DNA from: CBFCZU01 sp965602635 | Lineage (GTDB): Bacteria > Planctomycetota > Phycisphaerae > SM23-33 | Direction of reading: 5' to 3' | Length of the DNA stretch: 19,989 nt | Assembly: GCA_965602635.1 (NCBI GenBank) | Contig: CBFCZU010000051.1 | Coordinates: forward strand, 1-19,989 | In this document: piece by piece, positions 9,909 to 18,279 of the stretch | Numbering within the stretch: the stretch's first letter is position 1 | Layout: every line of letters starts with the position of its first letter | Translations under genes and position numbers: made by a program | Notes under the pieces: generated by a model | The model's input: only the letters and a program-made list of their open reading frames with translations | The model's database searches: none | What the model was told of the DNA's origin: nothing

Positions 9909-10838
9909 CTAGCCCAGCGCGTTGCGGATCGCGAAGTAGTCTTCCCGCTCGACGGTCTTTCCCATGGCCCCGGCGGCTTCTTCGATCTGGGCGGGGTTCT
10001 TGATGCCCACGATGGCGACGTCGAGCTGGGGGTGGGCCAGGGTGGCCGCCAGGACCAGTTGCACGATCGTCAGGCCGTACTTCTCGGCCATGGGGGCCAG
10101 GCTACGCACCGCGGTGGCGAGCTGCTTGAACTTCTCTCCCTGGAAGCGCGGGTTCCGGCCACGGAAGTCGTCGAAGCTCTCCGTCCCTTCGTACTTACCC
10201 GTCAGCAGCCCCAGGGCCAGCGAGCTGTAGGCCAGCACGCCGACGTCCTCGGCCTGGCAGCAGGGCAGCAGGTCGGCCTCGATCTCCCGGTCCAGCAGGC
10301 TGTACCGCGGCTGGAGCGTGGCGTAGTCGCCGACGCCCCGGGCAAGGCGGAGCTGCTCGACCGTGAAGTTGCTCACCCCGTAGCTGCGGATCTTGCCGGC
10401 CTCGCGGAGCCTCTCCAGCGCCTCGGTGGTCTCGGCCAGCGGGGTGTAGGGATCGAAGCTGTGAAGCTGGTAGAGATCGAGGTAGTCCATCCTCAGCCGC
10501 TTGAGCGAGGCGTTGCACTCCTCGACGACGTACTTGCCGGACAGGTCGGGGTGACGATGGCCGTCGGGGTAGAAGTGGTGATAGACCTTCGTGGCGACGA
10601 CGATCTTGTCGCGGGGCACGTCGGCGAGCGCCTCGCCCATGACCTGTTCGGAGAAACCGTCGCCGTAGGCGTCTGCGGTGTCGTAGAAGTTGACCCCGAC
10701 CTCGAAGGCCCGGCGCATCGCGGCCTTGACGTCCTCGACCGGCACCTCGCCCCAGAATCGCGGCGAGAGCTGCCACGAGCCGTAGCAGACGGGTGAGACC
10801 ATCAGTTCACTTCTGCCGAGTCTTACGCGTTGTTTCAT
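9909..10838 (-). CDS. Aldo/keto reductase
   Basis: 309 residues, the usual length for the NAD(P)H-dependent (alpha/beta)8-barrel reductases. The catalytic tetrad is in place: D53 and Y58 in YDTADAYG, K84 in VATKVYHH and H126 in YQLHSFDP. The later GVSNF, YSSLALGLLTGKY and VGIKNPAQIEE segments are family-typical for barrel strands and cofactor binding. The substrate cannot be read from the sequence. The start is ATG 10838 with AAGGGG about 9 nt upstream. It follows the aminotransferase by 34 nt and is the last gene of the minus-strand unit. Cytoplasmic; no signal peptide. Confidence 0.93.
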   Translation of the reverse strand: MKQRVRLGRSELMVSPVCYGSWQLSPRFWGEVPVEDVKAAMRRAFEVGVNFYDTADAYGDGFSEQVMGEALADVPRDKIVVATKVYHHFYPDGHRHPDLSGKYVVEECNASLKRLRMDYLDLYQLHSFDPYTPLAETTEALERLREAGKIRSYGVSNFTVEQLRLARGVGDYATLQPRYSLLDREIEADLLPCCQAEDVGVLAYSSLALGLLTGKYEGTESFDDFRGRNPRFQGEKFKQLATAVRSLAPMAEKYGLTIVQLVLAATLAHPQLDVAIVGIKNPAQIEEAAGAMGKTVEREDYFAIRNALG

Positions 10839-10872
10839 TGTGCTGCCCCTTCGCTATCAACCGGATGGAAGG

Positions 10873-12012
10873 CTAGGTGGCCAGGGAGACGAGGATGTCC
10901 AGCCCCTTGGCCAGTTTCTCGTCGGCGACGGTGTATGCGATGCGGAAGTGCGTGTCGCGCTCGCTGAAGACGTTCCCTGGTATGACGAGAACGTTGTGTT
11001 CAACGGCCTTGGTGGCGAACTCGGTGCCGGTGGTGCCCTTCGGCGCGGCTACGAAGGCATAGAACGCGCCGCTCGGCTTGAGCAGCCCGAATGGCCCGGC
11101 CAGGGCGTCGTAAACCATGTCGCGCTTGCGCTTGTATCCGGCGATCTGCTCGGAGACGTCGCAGCCCAGCGCGACCAGGCCGGCGGACTGCGCCATGCTC
11201 GGCGCGCAGACGAAGGAGTACTGCTGGAGCATGGTCATCTTCTCTATGATCGCCGCCGGGCCGGTGCACCACCCCAGCCGCCACCCCGTCATGGCGTAGC
11301 TCTTGGAGAAGCCGCGCATCAGCAGGGTGTTGTCGTACAGGCCGACCATGGACACGGACGGCCCGTCATAGGTGAAGTGGTTGTAGATTTCGTCGGAGAC
11401 GACCAGCAGGTCGTGGGCCGCTGCCACTTCCGCGATGGCCTTCATCTCGGCTTCGCTATACACCCGGCCGGCGGGGTTGCCGGGCGAGTTGACGATGATC
11501 ATCCGGGTGCGGTCGGTTACGGCGGCGGCGATTTTGCCCGGGTCAGGGGCAAAGTCCGGATACGTGTCAACGACGACCGGCGTGCCGCCCGTGAGGTTCG
11601 CCAGGTGCTTGTACATCACGAAGTACGGGTCGAGGAGGATGACCTCGTCGCCCGGGCCCACAAGCACCATGAACGCCAGCAGCAGCGCCCCGCTGACTCC
11701 GGAGGTGATGAGGTAGCCGCGGTCTCCGAAAACCTTGCCGTGATACGGGTCGTGCCAGCCGAACTCCTCGCAGCAGGCCTGGGCGACCGCCTCGCGCAGC
11801 TCGGGTGTGCCCTGCGTCTGCGTGTACTTGTTGAAACCCCGCTGGATGGCGGCGACGGCCTCGGCCTTGACCGGCTCGGGCACGTCGAAATCGGGCTGCC
11901 CGATGGAGAGGTCGATCGGGTCGGTCAGCCTGGCAGCAAGGTCGAACACCTTCCGGATGCCGGAGGAGTCCATCAGCTTCATGCGATCGGCGATTCTGTG
12001 GCTGGCACGCAT
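10873..12012 (-). CDS. PLP-dependent class I/II aminotransferase (aspartate aminotransferase-like)
   Basis: 379 residues. The fold-type I landmarks are clear: IGQPDFDVP near 37-45, YTQTQGTPELREAVA near 63-77, NSPGNPAGRVYS (N179), SDEIYNHF (D207, Y210) and the Schiff-base lysine K237 in RGFSKSYAMTGWRLGW. These enzymes transfer amino groups between amino acids and 2-oxo acids. The pattern suits the broad aspartate/aromatic group; the exact substrate is unresolved. The frame stays open to 12144, but the extra Arg/Pro-rich residues look untranslated. ATG 12012 has AGGGG about 10 nt upstream and gives the family N-terminus. It lies 55 nt after the small basic protein gene and 34 nt before the reductase. 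Confidence 0.92.
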   Translation of the reverse strand: MRASHRIADRMKLMDSSGIRKVFDLAARLTDPIDLSIGQPDFDVPEPVKAEAVAAIQRGFNKYTQTQGTPELREAVAQACCEEFGWHDPYHGKVFGDRGYLITSGVSGALLLAFMVLVGPGDEVILLDPYFVMYKHLANLTGGTPVVVDTYPDFAPDPGKIAAAVTDRTRMIIVNSPGNPAGRVYSEAEMKAIAEVAAAHDLLVVSDEIYNHFTYDGPSVSMVGLYDNTLLMRGFSKSYAMTGWRLGWCTGPAAIIEKMTMLQQYSFVCAPSMAQSAGLVALGCDVSEQIAGYKRKRDMVYDALAGPFGLLKPSGAFYAFVAAPKGTTGTEFATKAVEHNVLVIPGNVFSERDTHFRIAYTVADEKLAKGLDILVSLAT

Positions 12013-12067
12013 GGGTGTCGCGCCCCTGGCTGGGCCGGTTCCACGGCCGCCGGGGCTGCCGCGGGCA

Positions 12068-12352
12068 CTATTCCTTGGCCTTCGGCTCGGCGGATTCCGA
12101 CTCGGCGGCTGCGCCCTCGGCCGCGCCCTCGCCGGCGACCCCAACCTCGGCCTCGGGCTTCTCCTCGGCCTTCTTGGTCTTGGTGCCGACCTTGCTGTGA
12201 CGCACCTTCAGCTTGGGCAGACCCATGGGCGAATCCTTCTCCGGGTCGAACTTGCCCTCGTCGGTCAGTCGGGCGATGCGTTCGGCCCGGGTCAGCACGC
12301 TGCGTTTTCTCGCCAACCCTCCGTGGGTCTTGAGCGTTCGATCCAAACTCAT
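12068..12352 (-). CDS. Small basic protein of the planctomycete/verrucomicrobial/chlamydial type
   Basis: 94 residues. The first 60 or so are strongly basic, beginning MSLDRTLKTHGGLARKRSVL and continuing TRAERIARL ... GLPKLKVRHSKVG. I recognise this as the conserved small basic protein of the Planctomycetes/Verrucomicrobia/Chlamydiae group; its role is not known to me, and a nucleic-acid- or ribosome-associated role is only a guess. Here it has a tail (61-94) rich in Glu and Ala, so the chain is basic at the front and acidic at the back. The start is ATG 12352 with GGAG 7-8 nt upstream; the in-frame GTG at 12358 is too close to that site. It sits between the SPOR-like membrane protein gene (35 nt before) and the aminotransferase. 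Confidence 0.85.
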   Translation of the reverse strand: MSLDRTLKTHGGLARKRSVLTRAERIARLTDEGKFDPEKDSPMGLPKLKVRHSKVGTKTKKAEEKPEAEVGVAGEGAAEGAAAESESAEPKAKE

Positions 12353-12387
12353 GTCCACACTCCTTCGGCCTGCCGCTGACGGGGCCG

Positions 12388-13173
12388 CTATTTCTCGTAG
12401 ATCATCCAGGGCGGGGCGTCTCGGCGCTGGCCGAAATCGCGATTGCCGCCGCCGTCTTTCATGTATGCCTTGCCCAGCGGTAGAATCGTGTTGTCAACGT
12501 AATCGCGAACCTCGGGGCTGTTGGGGTCCTTGAAGCCCCGAAGATGCTTGACGATGTACGTGCCTCCCTCGCGGGGGCGGTGGATCGTGGCGTCAACGCC
12601 CATGCTGTAGAGGAAACCCTTTATGTGCTCGGCCTCTTTCCGGGAGTCGATACCGCCCTGGATGACCAGGTAGTAGTATCCGCTCGGGCGGTGGGCGTCG
12701 TCGGGGATGGCGTCCACGGACGCGGCTCGCGGCTGGCCCGGCACGGGGCGGGGCACTGGCAGGACCCCGGGCGGGGCGTCTTCCAGGCCGGCCACTTGCG
12801 CGCCCTGCTCGGCGCCGCTTTCGCCGGCCCGCGCCGCCCGGACGCTCCAGCGCCCCAGGCCGAAGGCCACCGCCAGCAGGGCGATCAGCCCCAGCAAGAT
12901 CAGCAGCGCGGATATCGTACTGAGCGAAATCGTCATCTTGCCGCCAGAGGCATAAAACGCCGGCTCCCGCTCGGCCATCGCCACCGGCCTCGGCGGCATC
13001 GAGGGCGCCTGCGCCGCGGTCTCGCCCGGCTTGGGTGGCTGGGGCGGCGGCGCCTCAGCCGCCGGAGGACCGGCCTGCCCGAACCACCCCGGCACGCCCA
13101 GTTGCTTGTCGGCTTTGCGCGCGTCGCCGCCGATCACCTCAAACAGCGCCTTGGGGCTCTTTTTCCTGGCCAC
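12388..13173 (-). CDS. Single-pass membrane protein with SPOR-like C-terminal domain
   Basis: 261 residues. The N-terminus (1-20) is a short basic KSPKALFEVIGGD motif, followed by a Pro/Ala-rich cytoplasmic linker (about 33-66), one membrane helix (about 84-108, SALLILLGLIALLAVAFGLG) and another Pro-rich linker. A compact C-terminal domain (about 165-235) reads GYYYLVIQG, then EAEHIKGFLYSMGVDATIHR, then GTYIVKHLRGF. That beta-alpha-beta pattern with a final beta strand resembles SPOR domains, which bind denuded peptidoglycan at division sites. The assignment rests on pattern only. The start is GTG 13173 with GGGAG 7 nt upstream, although the frame runs open to 13356. First gene of the four-gene minus-strand unit. 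No catalytic residues are apparent. Confidence 0.75.
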   Translation of the reverse strand: MARKKSPKALFEVIGGDARKADKQLGVPGWFGQAGPPAAEAPPPQPPKPGETAAQAPSMPPRPVAMAEREPAFYASGGKMTISLSTISALLILLGLIALLAVAFGLGRWSVRAARAGESGAEQGAQVAGLEDAPPGVLPVPRPVPGQPRAASVDAIPDDAHRPSGYYYLVIQGGIDSRKEAEHIKGFLYSMGVDATIHRPREGGTYIVKHLRGFKDPNSPEVRDYVDNTILPLGKAYMKDGGGNRDFGQRRDAPPWMIYEK

Positions 13174-13246
13174 TGGTCTGCTCCCGATCCCAGAAGCTGC
13201 GCACGCAATCACCCCGGCGGCCCTGCCGCCGTCAGGCAACGCGACT

Positions 13247-13275
13247 AGGTTATCCGCCAGCGGGCGGACTGTCAA
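13247..13275 (-). promoter_or_regulatory. Promoter for the minus-strand four-gene unit, with operator-like repeats
   Basis: On the minus strand a perfect TTGACA (13270-13275) is followed 17 bp later by TAACCT (13247-13252, 3 of 6). The spacer contains an inverted repeat CCGCC-agcg-GGCGG (13254-13267). The -35 overlaps the inverted repeat TGTCA-acctc-TGACA (13270-13284). Transcription would begin near 13240, about 67 nt before the GTG at 13173. Confidence 0.5.
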
Positions 13276-13331
13276 CCTCTGACAGGGCACGGTGCCGGGG
13301 CCGGGCGGCCGTTTCGCCGACCAGCCGCGGA

Positions 13332-13359
13332 TTGAAACTTGCCTCCGCCGGCGCATAAT
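13332..13359 (+). promoter_or_regulatory. Promoter for the transglutaminase-like pair
   Basis: TTGAAA (13332-13337, 5 of 6 consensus) and CATAAT (13354-13359, 5 of 6) are 16 bp apart, the same spacing as in the lptD promoter. A start near 13366 gives a leader of about 49 nt before the ATG at 13415. Confidence 0.65.
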
Positions 13360-13414
13360 GGGGTCCGCAGCCGGTCGTATCGAAGGCCCAACCCAAGCTT
13401 GGAGGCAGCAGGCA

Positions 13415-14926
13415 ATGACCAGTCATCTCATCTTCACGGCCGCCGCCGCGGCGCTGCTCGTCACGGCGCTGGGTCCGGCGCTCGCCACGGGCGAGGTCGT
13501 CAACCCCGACGTCGGAACCGACCGGTCGGTGGACACCTGCTCGGCAAAGACGATAGTCCGCAGCCTCGTCAAGGAAGGCATGACCGACGAGGCCAAGGCC
13601 CTGGCGATTTTCCACTGGCTGCGGCGGGCGCTGTTCCACAGCGGGCCGGAAGAGCCCTTGCGGCACGACTTCAACAACATGATCAGCATCTTCGGCTACG
13701 GCTCCTGCTACATGCAGACCCATCCGCTCAGCCACCTTTTCCAGCAGTTGGGCTGGCCATGCCGAGACTGGCTCCACGACGGGCACCACATGATCGAGGT
13801 GCACTACGACGGGGCGTGGCACTGCTTCGACCCGCACATGACCTTCTACGTTTACAACCGCGCCAAGCCGCGGGCGATCGCCTCGGTGGCGGAGCTGCGG
13901 GCAGACCGCACGCTCGCCTTCGACGCGGTCAAGGAGCAGCGGACGGGACCGGCCTTTCTGATCTGCGGCGACACGCCCAAGTGGTTCGCGCCCGGCGGAA
14001 GGTGGGTGCGGCATCAAGACTTCCTCCCGCACATCGGCTCGGACCGGGAGTTCGGCGCCATCCGCCTGGCCCGGGGCACGCGGTACGTGCGGACGTGGAA
14101 GACGGGGCGGTTCTACAAGCCCCACGCCTTCGGCGGCGCGGACATCGGCCCGTACCACACCTGCGGGACCGCCTCCGACCGGCGCGACAAGGTCAACTTC
14201 CCCTTCTGGGAGCCCTACCTGTGGAAGGGTAAGCGAGTCAGCCATCGCCACCACGGCACCGGATACCTGATCTACCAGCCGGACCTCCGCGGCGGGGGGT
14301 GGAAGGACGCCGCCCTGCGGTTCATCAACCTCACCGGCGATCCGGACACCAAGCAGCCCGCCCTGCACCCGCGCGCCGCGGGGATCGACGGCGAGGCCAT
14401 CTTCTTCGTGGACTGCCCCTACATCGTCAGCGGCGCCGCCATCGAGATGAAGCAGCGGGGGGGCCGGGAAGGCGACGCGATATCGGTGAGCGTCTCGACC
14501 AGTTGGGCCGGCCGGCGGCGGAAGTGGACCTCGGTCGCCCTCGCCGGCGCCGACGCCAAGGCGGCGATGAAGGCGGACATCTCGGAGGCGGTGGCCGGGA
14601 GCATCGGCGGCTACTGGGTCCGCATCACCATCAAGGCCAAGGATTCCAAGGGCGCGGGCATCGACTCGCTGAAGATCCACACCGACTTCCAGCTCAATCC
14701 TTACGCGCTTCCGTACTTGATGCCGGGCAAGAACAAGCTAACGGCCACGGCTGGTCGCAACGACGGGCCGTGGAACGTGCGCATAGCCTGGTCGGAGGGC
14801 GCCGGCTGGAAGACGCCCCGCGAGCACAAGGCGACGATCAAGGGGCGCTCGCACGAGGCGACCGTCAATGTGGCCGGGAAGAAGATCCCGCGCATGGAGG
14901 CGATCGAGATATCCGTGGACCCGTAG
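13415..14926 (+). CDS. Exported transglutaminase-like protein, copy 1
   Basis: 503 residues. Residues 1-25 form a signal peptide (LIFTAAAAALLVTALGPALA). The transglutaminase-like core follows, with a helix KALAIFHWLRR (61-71), candidate catalytic Cys98 in YGSCYMQ, His125 in DGHHMIEVHYDGAWHCFDP and Asp139. This triad is that of papain-like transglutaminase/protease folds; whether it cross-links, hydrolyses or binds is not shown. The remaining 350 residues look like beta-sandwich domains, with GYLIYQPDL near the middle and a segment of SVSVSTSW ... VRITIKAKD. The start is ATG 13415 with GGAGG 9 nt upstream; the frame open to 13292 runs through the promoter. It is a paralogue of the next gene, 34 nt downstream, with the same order of motifs. 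Confidence 0.8.
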   Translation: MTSHLIFTAAAAALLVTALGPALATGEVVNPDVGTDRSVDTCSAKTIVRSLVKEGMTDEAKALAIFHWLRRALFHSGPEEPLRHDFNNMISIFGYGSCYMQTHPLSHLFQQLGWPCRDWLHDGHHMIEVHYDGAWHCFDPHMTFYVYNRAKPRAIASVAELRADRTLAFDAVKEQRTGPAFLICGDTPKWFAPGGRWVRHQDFLPHIGSDREFGAIRLARGTRYVRTWKTGRFYKPHAFGGADIGPYHTCGTASDRRDKVNFPFWEPYLWKGKRVSHRHHGTGYLIYQPDLRGGGWKDAALRFINLTGDPDTKQPALHPRAAGIDGEAIFFVDCPYIVSGAAIEMKQRGGREGDAISVSVSTSWAGRRRKWTSVALAGADAKAAMKADISEAVAGSIGGYWVRITIKAKDSKGAGIDSLKIHTDFQLNPYALPYLMPGKNKLTATAGRNDGPWNVRIAWSEGAGWKTPREHKATIKGRSHEATVNVAGKKIPRMEAIEISVDP

Positions 14927-14960
14927 CCGCCGCGCAGCCGCGGGGCGAGGAGAACCAGAC

Positions 14961-16955
14961 ATGAAGAGCACGACCTTCGGCGTGTTTCTCACAGCCGTTG
15001 TTTTCTGCGCATCAGGAGGGCCTGCGATGGCTCGCAACATTCGACTGGTGAATCCCGATCAGCCCGACGCTACCGACATCCACTCCCTGGTGGCCTCGGT
15101 CACCAAGGGCTGCAAGTCCGACCAGGAGAAGATGATCGCCCTGTGGGCGTACATAACCCGCAACCCCTATTACCACTGGTGCGAAGCCAGGGAGAACCCC
15201 GAGGGCACGACCGAGTTGGGCGTGGTCTTCGACCCGATCAGCGCCCTCAACGTCCACGGTACGGTCATCTGCTACCAGGTGTCCGACCTGCTGGCCAACC
15301 TGGGCGACGCCGCCGGCGTCAAGACGCGCTGCCGGGGCGTGCCAGGCCACAAGGTCATGGAGGCGTTCTACGACGGCAAGTGGCATTTTTACGATCCCCA
15401 GTATGATTGCGCTTCCTACTTCGTGGCCGACGACGGCAAGAGAATCATCTCGCTGGACGAGCTGCTCAAGGACTCGGCCAAGTACATCCGCAAGCCCAAG
15501 CACCCCTCGAAGCCCTTCTATCAGTTCGATCACTTCGGCGGCAAGTTCTGGCCGTGGGAGACGAAGGAATACGTCATCAAGAAGTTCTATCCCCGCAGCG
15601 CCCTGGGCAAGTGTCCGGCCTTCGCGCCGTACATCGCCCGCGGGCACACCATCCACATGGACCTGCGCCGCGGGGAGAAGCTCATCCGCAACTTCGCCAA
15701 CGTCGGCAAGTGGTTCTGCCCGCCTGACTTCTACGACAGGTGGAATCGCGACCGCACCCAGCGCTGGGTGGACAAGGGCCCGCACGACCCGCGGAAGCCC
15801 GCCAACACCCACGCCAACGGCGAGCTGATCTACGAGCCCGACTGGGCCGCAAGCGAGAGCAACCTCCTCGACGGGCTCTACGGGGGCAAGGACTTCGTCC
15901 TGGCTGACGGCGTCGTCCGTCCCAAGGGCGGCAAGTGCCACGTCGTGTTCTCCGTGCAGAGCCCATACCTGATCGCCGGCAAGCCCGGCAAGCTCGCCGA
16001 GGCCGGGGACTCGCGCGACGGCGCCATCTTTCAGGCCGAGTTCATCCGCAAGAACGCCAAGGCGGTCAACGCGGTCGCCGTCTCCACCGATAACGGCATC
16101 ACATGGAAGGACGTGTGGACGAACGACAAGCTCGGCCGGCGGACCATCCGGCTGGACCTGACCAACCACGTCGAGGGCAACTTCGGCTACTTGGTCAAGG
16201 TCGCCCTGGCCGGGGCCAAGGGCGAAGACGCCGGCCTGGCAAAGCTCAGCATGCGCACCAGTCTGTTCTATTCGCCCGTGCCGCTGCCGGCGGTCAGGCC
16301 CGGCACGAACAGGTTCAAGTTCTCGCTGGAGCGGGGCAAGGGAGTTCTGCTCATCCGCCCGGACCTGGGCGACGGCCGACGGTACAAGAGGTTCTTCCAC
16401 GAGCTGAAGGGGTTGAAGTACGACCGCAACTTCGTTCGGCACCTTTCGCCGACCGGGCGCAGCGGGCACGCGGTCGTCGAGGTCGCCGGCCCGCCCGGCT
16501 CGAAGGTGGAGAGGCTGACGGTCGATGCCTGCTACGGCACGTCCGGGGGCAGGGGAGCGGACAAGGTCGAAATCCTCTACGCCAGCGACCCGGCCGGGGA
16601 GTGGAAGTCGGCCTGGAAGAGCAACTTCAGCGTCCGCAACGACAAGTGGAAATGGGACTGCTCGGCCCAGATCGTTCTGCCCCGCCCGGCGGAGAAGTGC
16701 TATCTCAAGTTCCTGCTGACCCGCAGCCGCTGGATGTCGCTCAACAGGGTCAAGATATACGCCCACTACGTCCGGGCCGCGCGACCGCTCGAACCGGGCA
16801 GCGTCAAGGCCACTCACGTATGGGACGCCGACGGCAGGAAGGGCGTCACGCACGCGGCCACGCCGAAGCTCACCGGCGAAACCTATTCGTTCGAGGTCAA
16901 GGGCAAGAGGATCGCCAACAAGTCGGTGACCGTCGAGGTCCTCAACGACAAGTGA
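14961..16955 (+). CDS. Exported transglutaminase-like protein, copy 2 (extended)
   Basis: 664 residues. A signal peptide covers about 1-24 (FGVFLTAVVFCASGGPAMA). The transglutaminase-like core has a helix EKMIALWAYITRN (56-68), candidate catalytic Cys104 in GTVICYQVSDLL, His130 in GVPGHKVMEAFYDGKWHFYDP and Asp145. The motifs parallel copy 1, including GELIYEPDW where copy 1 has GYLIYQPDL. A beta-rich region with VSTDNGITWKDVW near 373 resembles BNR/sialidase-type repeats. An additional C-terminal beta domain, absent from copy 1, contains a VEVAGPPGSKVERLTVDACY segment and a final stretch ending in VEVLNDK. The start is ATG 14961 with GAGGAG about 9 nt upstream. Probably co-transcribed with copy 1. 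The function outside the cytoplasm is unknown. Confidence 0.8.
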   Translation: MKSTTFGVFLTAVVFCASGGPAMARNIRLVNPDQPDATDIHSLVASVTKGCKSDQEKMIALWAYITRNPYYHWCEARENPEGTTELGVVFDPISALNVHGTVICYQVSDLLANLGDAAGVKTRCRGVPGHKVMEAFYDGKWHFYDPQYDCASYFVADDGKRIISLDELLKDSAKYIRKPKHPSKPFYQFDHFGGKFWPWETKEYVIKKFYPRSALGKCPAFAPYIARGHTIHMDLRRGEKLIRNFANVGKWFCPPDFYDRWNRDRTQRWVDKGPHDPRKPANTHANGELIYEPDWAASESNLLDGLYGGKDFVLADGVVRPKGGKCHVVFSVQSPYLIAGKPGKLAEAGDSRDGAIFQAEFIRKNAKAVNAVAVSTDNGITWKDVWTNDKLGRRTIRLDLTNHVEGNFGYLVKVALAGAKGEDAGLAKLSMRTSLFYSPVPLPAVRPGTNRFKFSLERGKGVLLIRPDLGDGRRYKRFFHELKGLKYDRNFVRHLSPTGRSGHAVVEVAGPPGSKVERLTVDACYGTSGGRGADKVEILYASDPAGEWKSAWKSNFSVRNDKWKWDCSAQIVLPRPAEKCYLKFLLTRSRWMSLNRVKIYAHYVRAARPLEPGSVKATHVWDADGRKGVTHAATPKLTGETYSFEVKGKRIANKSVTVEVLNDK

Positions 16956-17038
16956 GCCGGGCCTGGCCCGCGCGACGGGGCAGGGGCTGAATCTTTCCGA
17001 AATTCGCTGTAAGATTTGTGCCTCAGCGGGGTCTATGC

Positions 17039-17641
17039 ATGACGACCATGGCCAATCCGTGTGCTGCGTCGCCTGGGAAACTCGCCGCTGACGATCGGGA
17101 GGACCCACTCCTGGCCGAGCGTTTCGCCCAAGGCGACCGCGCGGCATTCGCGGAGATTGTGGCCGCATACCAGGGCCGCGTGGGGCGGCTGGTTCAGCGG
17201 CTGCTTGGCTGGCGAGAAGATGCGGACGACGTGGTCCAAGAGGTGTTCCTGCGGGCCTGGAAAAGCGCGCGGCGGTTCCGCGGCGAAAGCAGCCTTGCGA
17301 CCTGGCTGACGCGGATCGCGGTTAACGCCTGCCGGAAAGATCGGCGGAAGCGACTGGGTCGGCTGAGGCTGTTCAGGGCCGCAGCCGCCAGGGCGAGCCC
17401 CAGCCCGCCCCGGAGGTCCGAGCTGAGCGGCCTGGACCGCGACACGTTCGATCGCGTCCGTCGGGCCGTCCGGGAGCTACCGGCGCGGTACCGCGAAATA
17501 GTCGTGCTGCGATACCTGGAAGAAATGCCGGTCGAGCAAGTCGCTCAAGTGCTGGGCGTATCTCGAGGCGCGGTTGACACCCGCCTTCACCGGGCGCGGG
17601 AGAGGTTGAGGAAGTCCCTGAGCGGGCTGACCGAGGAATAG
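17039..17641 (+). CDS. ECF-type RNA polymerase sigma factor
   Basis: 200 residues. Sigma region 2 (about 36-105) has AFAEIVAAYQGRVGRLV, then DADDVVQEVFLRAWKSARRF and SSLATWLTRIAVNACRKDRRK, the -10 recognition and core-binding helices. An Arg/Ala/Pro/Ser-rich linker (106-130) leads to sigma region 4 (about 141-193), with LPARYREIVVLRYLEEMP and the helix-turn-helix VEQVAQVLGVSRGAVDTRLHRARERL. There is no region 3, as expected of the extracytoplasmic-function class. The start is ATG 17039 with GGGG 8 nt upstream; GTG 17018 and ATG 17048 are alternatives. The gene is 4 nt before the membrane protein gene, the usual place for an anti-sigma factor. A weak TAAGAT hexamer at 17010-17015 may be its -10. 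Confidence 0.93.
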   Translation: MTTMANPCAASPGKLAADDREDPLLAERFAQGDRAAFAEIVAAYQGRVGRLVQRLLGWREDADDVVQEVFLRAWKSARRFRGESSLATWLTRIAVNACRKDRRKRLGRLRLFRAAAARASPSPPRRSELSGLDRDTFDRVRRAVRELPARYREIVVLRYLEEMPVEQVAQVLGVSRGAVDTRLHRARERLRKSLSGLTEE

Positions 17642-17645
17642 TCGG

Positions 17646-18257
17646 ATGTCTGAAGACCCTATCAAGCGACTGCTCCGCAAGGCGGACCTGGCCGCCGGGC
17701 CGCCGAACTTGCAGGGCGACCTTGTGGAGAGGGTCTTTCGGCTGGCCCGCCGCCGAGCGGCCGTCACCCGGTGGGCCGCAGCCGCGGGTATCGTGCTGGC
17801 CCTGGGTGCAGCAGGTCTGATGGTCAGGATCGCCGGCCGTGGAGGTGGGCAGCGCCCGCAGGGCCAGGTTGCCGACGCCCAGAGACGCCCATCGACGAAC
17901 ATCGATACCCCGAATGGCGCGCCCGCCGCCCAGACGCCGGCCAGTCGGCTTCGGGCGGAGATCGCCTCCCTGCGGGCCGAGGCGGACTCGAGAACGGCCG
18001 TGGTCGAGCACATGCTGGCCGCAGAGCAGCGGCGAAAGAGCCTGGCCCGATACCGGCGGTATCGAGCCTGGCCGGACCCGGGCGAGCAGGTTGAACGCCG
18101 GATGGACCGGGCCGCACTGGCGATGGTCTTTCAGGCAGACCGAATGTCCCGCGAGGCGGAGCTGCGAGCACCTGCGATGGCTATCTATCACCGGACGATC
18201 GATCTGTTCCCCGAAAGCCGATGGGCCGACGTGGCCCGTCAGCGACTTGAGAACTGA
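17646..18257 (+). CDS. Single-pass membrane protein, candidate anti-sigma factor
   Basis: 203 residues. A short N-terminal cytoplasmic part (1-40) contains LLRKADLAAGPPNLQGDLV and ends in an Arg-rich helix RVFRLARRRAAVTR. One membrane helix follows (about 42-63, AAAAGIVLALGAAGLMV). The outer part has a Pro/Gly-rich linker, a helical coiled-coil-like stretch (about 99-135) and a TPR-like end (AMAIYHRTIDLFPESRWADVARQRL). I see no HxxxCxxC zinc site of the ZAS anti-sigma class. The anti-sigma role is inferred from position and topology: the start is 4 nt after the sigma stop, with GAGGAA about 10 nt upstream. It could instead be a structural or stress-sensing protein. Confidence 0.7.
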   Translation: MSEDPIKRLLRKADLAAGPPNLQGDLVERVFRLARRRAAVTRWAAAAGIVLALGAAGLMVRIAGRGGGQRPQGQVADAQRRPSTNIDTPNGAPAAQTPASRLRAEIASLRAEADSRTAVVEHMLAAEQRRKSLARYRRYRAWPDPGEQVERRMDRAALAMVFQADRMSREAELRAPAMAIYHRTIDLFPESRWADVARQRLEN

Positions 18258-18279
18258 ATCCTGGGAGAGGAGATTCGTG

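Noticed and set aside
16958..16970. CGGGCC-t-GGCCCG hairpin after the second transglutaminase-like gene
   Set aside because: Short stem with a tiny loop and no T-tract, common by chance in such GC-rich sequence; not called as a terminator.
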